This document shows, piece after piece, positions 44,843-52,887 of a DNA stretch of 64,000 nt. The first letter of the stretch is position 1. Each line of letters starts with the position of its first letter. This DNA comes from Flavobacterium sp. IB48. GTDB lineage: Bacteria; Bacteroidota; Bacteroidia; Flavobacteriales; Flavobacteriaceae. Position numbers and translations under genes: made by a program. The notes under the pieces were generated by a model. That model saw only the letters and a list, made by a program, of their open reading frames with translations. It was not told where the DNA came from and did no database searches. Location: assembly GCF_016405855.1 (NCBI RefSeq), contig NZ_JAEFCA010000001.1, forward strand, positions 1,360,372 through 1,424,371, read 5' to 3'.

Positions 44843-44880
44843 GTTGATGGCGCATAAACCATCAACAAAAAACTATCAAC
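44843..44880. repeat. GTTGATGG/CCATCAAC hairpin
   Basis: GTTGATGG at 44843-44850 pairs with CCATCAAC at 44859-44866, and the arm recurs once just after. It lies in the 79-base gap between moxR and the DUF58 gene, with no T-run; probably a small dispersed element. Confidence 0.5.
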
Positions 44881-44890
44881 CATCAACTTT

Positions 44891-45895
44891 TTAAGGTACT
44901 TCAATCTCGTTAACGATTTTGTTGATAATGTCTACAGAAGTAATGTTTTCTGCTTCTGCTTCGTAAGTGATTCCAACTCTGTGGCGTAATACATCGTGAA
45001 CAACAGCACGAACGTCTTCTGGAATTACATAACCACGACGTTTGATGAAAGCATAACATTTAGCAGCATTAGCTAAGTTGATACTTCCACGAGGAGAAGC
45101 TCCAAAACTGATAAGCGGTTTTAAATCGGCTAATTTGTATTTTTCTGGATAACGTGTAGCGAAAATAATATCAAGAATATATTTCTCAATTTTTTCGTCC
45201 ATATAAACTTCGCGAACAGCCTCCTGAGCACGTAAAATCTGATCTACAGAAACTACAGGATTTACTTTTTCGTAAGTTCCTTTTAAGTTTTGACGAATTA
45301 CAAAACGCTCTTCATCAATTTTTGGATAATCAATAACAGTTTTCAACATAAAACGGTCAACCTGCGCTTCAGGAAGTGCATATGTTCCTTCTTGCTCAAC
45401 TGGGTTTTGTGTTGCTAATACTAAAAATGGACGGTCTAACTTAAATGTAGTGTCACCAATAGTAACTTGTTTCTCCTGCATCGCCTCTAATAAAGCTGAT
45501 TGAACCTTTGCTGGAGCACGGTTAATCTCATCGGCAAGTACGAAATTGGCGAAAATTGGTCCTTTTTTAATTGAGAACTCGTTTGCTTTAATATTGTAAA
45601 TCATGGTTCCGATAACATCGGCAGGCAATAAATCTGGCGTAAACTGGATACGGCTGAAAGATCCTTGAACCGCTTGAGAAAGCGTGTTGATGGCTAAAGT
45701 TTTTGCCAGACCTGGAACTCCTTCCAATAAAATATGCCCTTGTCCAAGTAATCCGATCAATAGACGCTCGACCATATGTTTCTGACCCACAATAACTTTG
45801 TTCATTTCCATTGTAAGAAGGTCTATAAAAGCACTTTCTCGCTCAATTTTTTCATTTATCGCTCTAATGTCTAAAGTCGTTGTATTTTCTTCCAT
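44891..45895 (-). CDS. moxR: MoxR family AAA+ ATPase
   Basis: A 334-residue MoxR ATPase. Walker A GVPGLAKT and Walker B VLADEINRAP are intact, followed by the sensor TQNPVEQEGTYALPEAQVDRF and the C-terminal lid. MoxR proteins act as chaperones that activate VWA-containing partners; this one heads the operon with one DUF58 and two VWA membrane proteins. Length and motifs are standard. Confidence 0.96.
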   Translation of the reverse strand: MEENTTTLDIRAINEKIERESAFIDLLTMEMNKVIVGQKHMVERLLIGLLGQGHILLEGVPGLAKTLAINTLSQAVQGSFSRIQFTPDLLPADVIGTMIYNIKANEFSIKKGPIFANFVLADEINRAPAKVQSALLEAMQEKQVTIGDTTFKLDRPFLVLATQNPVEQEGTYALPEAQVDRFMLKTVIDYPKIDEERFVIRQNLKGTYEKVNPVVSVDQILRAQEAVREVYMDEKIEKYILDIIFATRYPEKYKLADLKPLISFGASPRGSINLANAAKCYAFIKRRGYVIPEDVRAVVHDVLRHRVGITYEAEAENITSVDIINKIVNEIEVP

Positions 45896-46107
45896 ATAAA
45901 TATTTTTAAAACCTTGATTTTTACGCCTAATTTTTGAGAGTGCAAATTGAATATTTTTTGAGAAGTAAGATGTTAAAGAATGGTTAAAACTTCGACCAAA
46001 GACCTAATTTTAAGGACTAATTGTGAATCTATTTTTATATTTTTAAGAACTTTGATGATTATGCTTTATGAAAGCATAATTATTACCAAAAATAACGCAT
46101 AACTATT

Positions 46108-46983
46108 ATGAGCAAAACAGTCTTATCGCCTATAATTTCGGGCACTATGAATTGGGGAGTTTGGGATAAAAACCTTACAACTAGCGAAATGGAAAACATG
46201 ATACAAGTGAGTATCGAAAACAAAATTACGACTTTTGATCACGCGGATATTTACGGTTCGTATACGACCGAAGCCGATTTTGGAAAAGCTTTTCATGCAA
46301 GTAAAATTGATCGCGAAAAATTACAATTAATTACAAAGTGCGGTATTCAGATGATTGCTGAAAAACGCCCCGAAAACAAAATCAAACATTATGATTATTC
46401 TAAAGACTATATTATTAAGTCTGTAGAAAAATCTCTAAAAAATTTAAAAACAGATTATGTAGATGTTTTTCTGCTTCACAGACCAAGTCCATTAATGAAG
46501 GCCGACGAAATTGCCGAAGCTGTTGAGAAATTAAAAGGAGAAGGAAAAATTATCGATTTTGGACTTTCTAATTTTACTAGTTCTCAAACAGAATTAATTC
46601 GTCAGAAAACAGAAGTGAGTTATAATCAGGTACAATTTTCGGCAACACATTACGAGCCAATGTTGGACGGAAGTTTAGATTATATGCAAACTAACGGAAT
46701 TCGCCCTCTATCATGGAACCCGCTTGGAACTGTTTTTAGAGAAGATACCAAACAGACTCGTCGTTTGAAAAAACTGTTCTCTACTTTATTAGAAAAATAT
46801 CACTTAGGTGCAGATACACTTTTATTGGCATGGATTTTAAAACATCCTGCAAAAGTAATTCCGATTGCAGGTACCGTAAATATTGCTAGAATTCAGGCTT
46901 TATCAAAAGCAGTTGAACTGGAAATGGATACAGAAGATTGGTTTGCAATCTGGACAGAAAGTATGGGTGACGATGTGCCTTAA
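46108..46983 (+). CDS. Aldo/keto reductase
   Basis: A 291-residue NADPH-dependent aldo/keto reductase. The catalytic residues are visible: Asp and Tyr in DHADIYGSY, Lys in LITKCGI, and His in FLLHRPSP. The C-terminal IAGTVNIARI holds the cofactor phosphate. It resembles the YdhF branch. The substrate is unknown. It is divergent from moxR and 18 bases before the GNAT gene. Confidence 0.93.
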   Translation: MSKTVLSPIISGTMNWGVWDKNLTTSEMENMIQVSIENKITTFDHADIYGSYTTEADFGKAFHASKIDREKLQLITKCGIQMIAEKRPENKIKHYDYSKDYIIKSVEKSLKNLKTDYVDVFLLHRPSPLMKADEIAEAVEKLKGEGKIIDFGLSNFTSSQTELIRQKTEVSYNQVQFSATHYEPMLDGSLDYMQTNGIRPLSWNPLGTVFREDTKQTRRLKKLFSTLLEKYHLGADTLLLAWILKHPAKVIPIAGTVNIARIQALSKAVELEMDTEDWFAIWTESMGDDVP

Positions 46984-47001
46984 TTTGGACTGTTCTGAAA
47001 A

Positions 47002-47508
47002 ATGATACGCTTAGAAAATTTTGAGAAAAAAGATTATTCTGAATTAATCGATTCTGTTAAGAATGCAAAAGCTTTAATGCAATTTGGCGGACCAGAGTTT
47101 ACTTTTCCTTTAACAGAAAGCCAAATAGACAAAACGCTTTCTGATGAAAATAGAGTTGCTTTTAGAGTTGTAAATATTTCGAATGGCAGCACTATTGGAC
47201 ATTGTGAAATTTATTTTTACGATGGTTTTGCAAAATTAGGTCGAATCTTGATTATGGATGAAAATCAAAGAGGAAAAGGAATCGGCGAGCAGATGGTGAC
47301 TTTATTGTTGCAATATATTTTTGAAAACAGGAAAGAAAGAAATATTGAATTGAATGTTTTTGACTTTAATGTCGGAGCTCAAAAATGTTATGAAAAAGTT
47401 GGGTTTATTTTAAATCCTGATAAAAAATATTTGAGAGAAGTAGATGGAGAAACTTGGACAGCGCTCAATATGGTGTTGAATTTGGAGGAATGGAAAAATA
47501 AGAATTAA
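47002..47508 (+). CDS. GNAT family N-acetyltransferase
   Basis: A 168-residue GNAT enzyme with the acetyl-CoA loop QRGKGIGEQM (motif A) and the later NVGAQKCYEKVGF. The substrate cannot be told. It lies just after the aldo/keto reductase gene and probably shares its transcript. Confidence 0.9.
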   Translation: MIRLENFEKKDYSELIDSVKNAKALMQFGGPEFTFPLTESQIDKTLSDENRVAFRVVNISNGSTIGHCEIYFYDGFAKLGRILIMDENQRGKGIGEQMVTLLLQYIFENRKERNIELNVFDFNVGAQKCYEKVGFILNPDKKYLREVDGETWTALNMVLNLEEWKNKN

Positions 47509-47512
47509 AATA

Positions 47513-47583
47513 TTTTACCACAGATTAAAAGACTTTTACAGATTTCAAAAGAATCATTTTAATCCTTTAATCTGTGGCAAAAA
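47513..47583. repeat. CCACAGATTAAA dispersed inverted repeat, copy 2
   Basis: Arms at 47513-47529 and 47566-47582 (CCACAGATTAAA facing TTTAATCTGTGG) match those of copy 1 at 34665-34730, as does the internal GATTTCAAAAGA. Confidence 0.82.
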
Positions 47584-47597
47584 ATAAAAAAAATGAA

Positions 47598-48353
47598 ATG
47601 AAAAAAACAGTTTTAATTACTGGTGCTACAAGCGGAATTGGAAAAGCAACCGCTCAGATTTTAGCGAAAAACAATTATAAAGTGATCCTTTGCGGAAGAC
47701 GTAAAGATCGTTTGGAAGAACTTCAAAAAGAACTTTCGGCTTTTACAGAAGTTCATTCTCTAACATTTGATGTTCGCGATAAAGAAGAAGTTTTAAAAAA
47801 AATTGGAGCTTTGCCAAGCGATTTTTCTACAATCGACGTTTTGATTAATAATGCAGGAAATGCCCATGGTTTAGATCCGATTCAAAATGGAAATTTAGAC
47901 GATTGGGATGCCATGATTGATATTAATGTAAAAGGTCTTTTGTATGTTTCAAAAGCTATAATTCCGCAGATGGTTGAAAGACAATCTGGACATATTATTA
48001 ATATTGGTTCAACTGCTGCAAAAGAAGTTTATCCGAATGGAAATGTATATTGCGGATCTAAACACGCTGTTGATGCCATTACTGCAGGAATGCGAATTGA
48101 TTTGAATCCGTTTGGAATTCGAGTTGGAGGTATTCATCCAGGAATGGTAGCAACAGAATTTAGCGAAGTTCGTTTTAAAGGAGATGTTGAGAGAGCGGCA
48201 AATGTTTATAAAGGATTTGATCCGCTGCGGGCAGAAGATATCGCCGATATTATTCACTTTGTGGTTTCAAGACCTTATCATGTAAATATTGCCGATTTGG
48301 TTGTTATGAGTACTGCACAGGCCTCTTCGACGATTGTTAAAAAGAATATTTAA
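47598..48353 (+). CDS. SDR family NAD(P)-dependent oxidoreductase
   Basis: A 251-residue classical SDR: GATSGIG cofactor loop (about 8-14), NNAG, catalytic Ser in NIGSTAAKE and YCGSK (YxxxK). It resembles the YdfG/serine-dehydrogenase branch acting on 3-hydroxy acids. I chose the ATG at 47598; the earlier GTG at 47574 lies inside the dispersed repeat. Confidence 0.93.
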   Translation: MKKTVLITGATSGIGKATAQILAKNNYKVILCGRRKDRLEELQKELSAFTEVHSLTFDVRDKEEVLKKIGALPSDFSTIDVLINNAGNAHGLDPIQNGNLDDWDAMIDINVKGLLYVSKAIIPQMVERQSGHIINIGSTAAKEVYPNGNVYCGSKHAVDAITAGMRIDLNPFGIRVGGIHPGMVATEFSEVRFKGDVERAANVYKGFDPLRAEDIADIIHFVVSRPYHVNIADLVVMSTAQASSTIVKKNI

Positions 48354-48369
48354 ATAAAATCGAATATAT

Positions 48370-48396
48370 AGACGCACTGTAGTGCGTCTTTTTTTT
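48370..48396 (+). terminator. Terminator after the SDR gene
   Basis: A 9-bp stem AGACGCACT/AGTGCGTCT followed by eight T. It lies 17 bases after the stop codon. The same GCACTG word recurs at 34637 and 49663. Confidence 0.93.
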
Positions 48397-48461
48397 AATT
48401 TTAAGTTTTAATAAATTAAATTACTGCGAATTAGTGCAATTCGTGGCTAAATAAAATCGAC

Positions 48462-49607
48462 ATGATTAATAAACGCCTTTTAATTAAAAATCTCCTCGCT
48501 CATAATGACGAAAGCAGTTTTTATGATAAAAAAAGGCAGTTGAATCTTCACTCGAGAGAAGGAAAAGGCAAATTTCTGAAACACATTTGCGCGTTATCCA
48601 ATTCTAACCCGAATAACAATTCTTATATCGTAGTTGGAGTAGAAGATCAAGATAACGAAATTGTCGGCGACGATTTCTTTGATGATAGTAGAATTCAGAA
48701 TCTAGTCAATGCTTTTTTAGAAAACCCTCCAAAAATTCAATATGAAAACGTCCCTTTTCCTAATCTTCCAAAAGATAAAGTAATTGGTCTCGTTACAATA
48801 AAGCCTAAAAGTAAAATCTCTTACTTTAAAAAAGGAATTCATACCATTCTTGCCAATAGTGTTTTTATAAGACGCGGTAGTAATTCGATTCCTCTGGAAG
48901 AACACGAGGAAATTGAAAAAAACAATCAGAATACAGAAACGGTTATTGGAATCGAAAATAGTTCTCGAAATAGTATTCAATATACTTTAGACGGTGTTAT
49001 TGATTTTATGAATTTCAGGCATAAAGATATGTCCCCGAAATATCGTGTTTTTAAAGAATTGTTTGTGATTTGTTGGGCTGGAGTTCCAAAAAAATTACGT
49101 GATAAAACATATTTGTCTCGTGTAGATATCGAATTGATAAACGAACAGATTAAACTTTTTTATTCGGCACAAGATGTTGTTACAATCGAATATAATGACG
49201 ATACTTTTACCATTACAGAATATGTTCCGCTAGGATTAAATGACAAAACAAGTTATTATCCATTAGAAGAGCAAACCATTTATTTTTTTGATAACGGTTA
49301 TTATAAAATCGACCGTCAGATGCTTTTTCAGCCGCCAGAATTCAATAGAAAAATGCTATATCATATTTATAATTCGAATATGGCTCTATTGGGTAAACTC
49401 CAAAAAGAAATCACTTTATCGGATCGTGAAATGAAGGATTTAGAAAATCTGCCTTCTACCTTTATGATTTGTCATTTGAATGGTTTTGAAGATGCCAGAC
49501 AAAAATTAATCGATGCGAAATTGCTTTTAAAGCCTTATAAAAATGTATATTCTTCGTTTAAAGAAGCCTTGAGGGTTTTGCGTAAAATGAAGTATGATGT
49601 TCAGTGA
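48462..49607 (+). CDS. AlbA_2 (Schlafen-like) domain protein
   Basis: A 381-residue cytoplasmic protein. The N-terminal AlbA_2 domain (about residues 15-150) shows HSREGKGKFLKHICALSN, SYIVVGVED and VFIRRGSNS, the standard blocks. The C-terminal half (about 165-381) is a helical region I do not recognise. AlbA_2 domains bind nucleic acids or nucleotides in transcription regulators and some defence proteins. It is a single gene with no partner nearby. Confidence 0.85.
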   Translation: MINKRLLIKNLLAHNDESSFYDKKRQLNLHSREGKGKFLKHICALSNSNPNNNSYIVVGVEDQDNEIVGDDFFDDSRIQNLVNAFLENPPKIQYENVPFPNLPKDKVIGLVTIKPKSKISYFKKGIHTILANSVFIRRGSNSIPLEEHEEIEKNNQNTETVIGIENSSRNSIQYTLDGVIDFMNFRHKDMSPKYRVFKELFVICWAGVPKKLRDKTYLSRVDIELINEQIKLFYSAQDVVTIEYNDDTFTITEYVPLGLNDKTSYYPLEEQTIYFFDNGYYKIDRQMLFQPPEFNRKMLYHIYNSNMALLGKLQKEITLSDREMKDLENLPSTFMICHLNGFEDARQKLIDAKLLLKPYKNVYSSFKEALRVLRKMKYDVQ

Positions 49608-49614
49608 AAAAAGA

Positions 49615-49646
49615 TTCTAAGTTGCTAAGGTTCTAAGATTCTGAGG
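49615..49646. repeat. Tandem 8-bp repeat (four units)
   Basis: Four consecutive octamers, TTCTAAGT, TGCTAAGG, TTCTAAGA and TTCTGAGG, lie just after the AlbA_2 gene. Such TTCTAAG arrays recur in flavobacterial intergenic regions. Confidence 0.7.
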
Positions 49647-49694
49647 TTTTCTATAGAGACACACTGCGGTGCATTTAATCGATGCTGAAATTAT

Positions 49695-50438
49695 TTAATG
49701 AAAATTCAAATATTTTTTTACTTCTTCATACGGGAATAAAAGCTCTTTTGGGCCATCTGCGTATGATGCAGCTTCATATGAATTGTAATATAAAAGTAAA
49801 CCCGCAGAAGTATAGAAGATGTTTTGAGGAAGTTGAAATTTGTCATTTTCAAACATTAATCCTGTAGCATTAATATTGGCTTTTTCTGGAATTTTATATT
49901 TTGATCTGAAAGTTTTTTCAGCGAAAGCTTTAAACTCTTTTTCGTTTTTAAATAACTGATTGTTAAAAATCGTTTTTCCTGTTTTTTTATCGAATAATAA
50001 AGAGCGATAACCTTGATAGCCATGAGCGCCGCCTGTGAAGGTATAATGGTCAATTTTAAGATTTAAGATTTGCTCTGACTGAAATTCTACATTTCCTATT
50101 ATTCTTGCTTCCCAGCCAAAGGTGTCATTTGGGAATTTTTGATGCATTTCTTCGTATGAAACAATGAACGATTTTGCTAATGATTTATAATCATCAACTT
50201 TTACCGAATCTTCTTCAAAAAATGCAATCTCTTTAATTACAGCAAATACTTTTTTATTAATGCTGTCTGATGTTACTTTAACATTTTTAGCAATTGGAAC
50301 TTCTATCGTAATTCTTGGGCAATCTTTTTTGCAGGGAATAGTAGATTTTTCTTCAAACGTTTCATTGTCAAATGAAAGCTCTTTTTTGCAACTTGTAAAA
50401 ATCAAACACAAAAAGATTATAAATATGTAATTTTTCAT
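49695..50438 (-). CDS. DUF3298 domain lipoprotein
   Basis: A 247-residue lipoprotein. The signal ends at Cys17 (FTSC). The C-terminal domain (about 140-245) carries the DUF3298/RsiV-type signature FTGGAHGYQGYRS, and the preceding region fits the DUF4163-like partner domain. RsiV relatives bind lysozyme, but many Bacteroidota copies have no known ligand. It is a single gene. Confidence 0.87.
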   Translation of the reverse strand: MKNYIFIIFLCLIFTSCKKELSFDNETFEEKSTIPCKKDCPRITIEVPIAKNVKVTSDSINKKVFAVIKEIAFFEEDSVKVDDYKSLAKSFIVSYEEMHQKFPNDTFGWEARIIGNVEFQSEQILNLKIDHYTFTGGAHGYQGYRSLLFDKKTGKTIFNNQLFKNEKEFKAFAEKTFRSKYKIPEKANINATGLMFENDKFQLPQNIFYTSAGLLLYYNSYEAASYADGPKELLFPYEEVKKYLNFH

Positions 50439-50542
50439 ATCAAAAAGTGTTAATTATCTACAAAGGTAAGAACTTGTGTCGCGATAAAATAAATTAAGCG
50501 GTAAATTTGTAAAAGAATTATGGAATTAAAATTTATAACTAT

Positions 50543-51685
50543 ATGAAATTCAATACAAAAGTTATTCACGGAGGACAGCATCATGATCCAAGTACAGGAG
50601 CTGTTATGCCACCAGTGTATCAAACTTCAACATTTGTTCAAACAAGTCCAGGGAAACCTTTGGCAGATTATGAATATAGTAGAGCTTCAAACCCGACGCG
50701 TACGGCTTTAGAAGACGCTTTGGCTAGTATTGAAAACGGAACTCGCGGATTAGCATTTTCATCTGGTCTTGCTGCGACAGACTGCGTTTTAAGATCTTTT
50801 AAAGCGGGAGACGAAATCATTGCAATGGATGATTTGTATGGAGGAACGTACAGAATGTTTTCTCGTGTTTATAAAGATTCGGGTATTAAATTTCATTTTG
50901 TAGATATGACGAATATCGAAAAACTGAAAAGTTTAATTAACGAAAACACGAAGTTAATCTGGGTAGAAACGCCAACCAATCCGTTAATGAAATTGGCGGA
51001 CATTCAAGAAATAGCAAAAATCACTCAAGAGAAAAAAATTCTTCTTGCGGTAGATAATACTTTTGCAACGCCTTATTTACAAAAACCTTTAGATTTAGGA
51101 GCAGATATTGTAATGCATTCTGCGACAAAATATTTAGGAGGACACTCTGATGTTATTGCTGGAGCATTAATTGTAAAAGATGAAGCGCTTGGAGAACAGT
51201 TACATTTTCAGCAATTTGCTACTGGAGCTACACTTGGGCCGATGGATAGTTTTTTGGTTTTAAGAGGAATCAAAACTTTAGCTCTAAGAGTGCAGAGACA
51301 TTGTGAAAATGGAGAAAAGGTAGTTGGATACTTGAGTAATCACCCAAAGATTAAAACAGTTTATTATCCAGGTTTGAAGAATCATCCGTTTCACGAAATT
51401 GCTAAAAAGCAAATGAAAGCTTTTGGCGGAATGGTTTCTTTTGATTTTAAATCAGGCAAAAAAGAAGATTCTATTGCTTTTTTAGAAAAACTGAAAGTCT
51501 TTACTTTGGCAGAATCTTTAGGTGGAGTAGAATCATTGGCAAATCATCCAGCTTTAATGACGCATGCATCTATTCCTGCAGATAAAAGAGCAGAAGTTGG
51601 TATTACAGACGATTTAGTTCGATTAAGCGTTGGTATTGAAGATGCAGAAGATTTAATTGCAGATTTAGAGCAAGCTTTAGCTTAA
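50543..51685 (+). CDS. metB: Cystathionine gamma-synthase family PLP enzyme
   Basis: A 380-residue Cys/Met-metabolism PLP enzyme. The PLP lysine is K196 in MHSATKYLGGHSDV; the cofactor phosphate site SSGLAATD and the YSRASNPTR loop are present. Family members catalyse gamma-synthase, beta-lyase or gamma-lyase reactions on cystathionine or methionine; sequence alone does not decide, so metB is the best guess. It is monocistronic, ending in a symmetrical terminator. Confidence 0.88.
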   Translation: MKFNTKVIHGGQHHDPSTGAVMPPVYQTSTFVQTSPGKPLADYEYSRASNPTRTALEDALASIENGTRGLAFSSGLAATDCVLRSFKAGDEIIAMDDLYGGTYRMFSRVYKDSGIKFHFVDMTNIEKLKSLINENTKLIWVETPTNPLMKLADIQEIAKITQEKKILLAVDNTFATPYLQKPLDLGADIVMHSATKYLGGHSDVIAGALIVKDEALGEQLHFQQFATGATLGPMDSFLVLRGIKTLALRVQRHCENGEKVVGYLSNHPKIKTVYYPGLKNHPFHEIAKKQMKAFGGMVSFDFKSGKKEDSIAFLEKLKVFTLAESLGGVESLANHPALMTHASIPADKRAEVGITDDLVRLSVGIEDAEDLIADLEQALA

Positions 51686-51702
51686 TAAGTATATCTAAAA
51701 AT

Positions 51703-51750
51703 AAAAATCCCAAATTCCAATTTTAATAGTTTTGGAATTTGGGATTTTTT
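51703..51750. terminator. Symmetrical terminator after metB
   Basis: 18-base arms (51703-51720 and 51732-51749, AAAAATCCCAAATTCCAA and complement) end in a T-run. It can serve both metB (+) and the convergent outer-membrane protein gene (-). It is nearly identical to 36507-36547. Confidence 0.92.
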
Positions 51751-51770
51751 ATGTTGTAAATTTTCTTGAT

Positions 51771-52562
51771 TTAGAACTCTAAATAATAAATATATCCGAA
51801 GTTAAACCAAACCTGCCAGTCGTTAGATTTGTTTTCTTTATAAATATCTTTATTTGGGTTTAATCCATCAATCCAATCTGAATTATACATAGAGAAACGA
51901 GTCTCAAACATTAAATCGCTCAGTTCAGATAATTTGTAATGAACACCAACAGCAGCTGTTGCAGATAAAACTACGCCAGTTTCTGTAGAGAATCCATGTG
52001 CACGTCCATCAGATGGAGTTAAGTATTTTCCTGGAGTAACAGTTGGTAAGGTGATGTCTCCTAAATGAGATCCAACTTTTGCCGAATAATAGCTAACCTG
52101 AAATCCTAAACTTCCATACGGACTAAGGCTACCAATTGTGTTTTCGTAATCGTGGGTTTTCATAAAAGGAGAAAATTCTAACTGAGCACCTAAACCTAAT
52201 ATGCTAGAACTTGCGTGCATATTTTTTAATTGCTGTGCAAATAGTCCGTCAGGTTTGTAATTAACCCATTGGCCATGATGTTTTAAAGTAGTTTTGCTGA
52301 AAGATAGATCAGTTCTTACTTTAAAATGCTCTGTAAAAAAACTTTCTCTATTGTTGTTGCTAGAAAAGTTAAGAAAGTGCATAATTCCAACACCAAAACC
52401 AGTGTTTCCTACATTGGTATCGAAGTTGTGTCTTTCTCCAAAATCAGACTGTAATGTAACTGGTCCGGCATAAATTCCGATCTCTTGAGCTAGTCCTTGT
52501 GCTGATACAGCAGTTGATATGCCAAACAAGGCAAGTAATGTGATAAATAGGGGTTTAGACAT
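51771..52562 (-). CDS. Outer-membrane protein, flavobacterial THC0290_0291-type
   Basis: A 263-residue exported protein. The signal peptide is about residues 1-21 (ISTAVSAQG). The rest alternates aromatic and polar residues as in a small beta-barrel, ending YYLEF. It resembles a flavobacterial family named only by locus tags. A full promoter (TTG, 18-base spacer, TATATTTG) stands upstream on the - strand. Function unknown. Confidence 0.78.
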   Translation of the reverse strand: MSKPLFITLLALFGISTAVSAQGLAQEIGIYAGPVTLQSDFGERHNFDTNVGNTGFGVGIMHFLNFSSNNNRESFFTEHFKVRTDLSFSKTTLKHHGQWVNYKPDGLFAQQLKNMHASSSILGLGAQLEFSPFMKTHDYENTIGSLSPYGSLGFQVSYYSAKVGSHLGDITLPTVTPGKYLTPSDGRAHGFSTETGVVLSATAAVGVHYKLSELSDLMFETRFSMYNSDWIDGLNPNKDIYKENKSNDWQVWFNFGYIYYLEF

Positions 52563-52585
52563 TTTTTAGGGCTTACAAATCACGG

Positions 52586-52614
52586 CAAATATATAAAAAA
52601 CATAATCGATTCAA
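52586..52614 (-). promoter_or_regulatory. Promoter of the outer-membrane protein gene
   Basis: Reading the - strand: TTG (52614-52612), an 18-base spacer, then TATATTTG (52593-52586), ending 24 bases before the start codon. Both elements match the Bacteroidota consensus. Confidence 0.75.
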
Positions 52615-52787
52615 AATATTAAATCGCTCTATTGAAAAATAACTAGCAAAATACTTAATTTACTAACTTTTAAAGAGTGATTTGCATGTAAACACCTACA
52701 TGTAAAATGTGTTTTTTTGTAATGTTTGAAAAAAACACAAATCGATTCAAAAAAGTGAAAAATATAACATTGAATCATTATTTGATA

Positions 52788-52795
52788 TATCTTTG
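52788..52795 (+). promoter_or_regulatory. -7 element of gdhA
   Basis: TATCTTTG fits TAnnTTTG. A TTG at 52770-52772 is 15 bases upstream, slightly closer than usual. It leaves a leader of about 85 bases before the gdhA start. Confidence 0.5.
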
Positions 52796-52887
52796 TCTGT
52801 TAAAACGAAAACGTTTTCTTAAACATGATTTCTTATTTTTATAAGAGTAAAGATTAAACTTAATTATCTGAAAAATTTATTTCAAAG

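Larger units (their letters stand above)
52563..52887. other. Divergent promoter region between the OMP gene and gdhA
   Basis: 325 bases without a gene. It has the OMP gene's promoter at one end and a gdhA -7 element (52788-52795) at the other. The middle is AT-rich; ACACCTACATGTAAAATGTG near 52690-52709 includes CTACATGTA-type dyad symmetry that could be regulatory. Confidence 0.55.
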
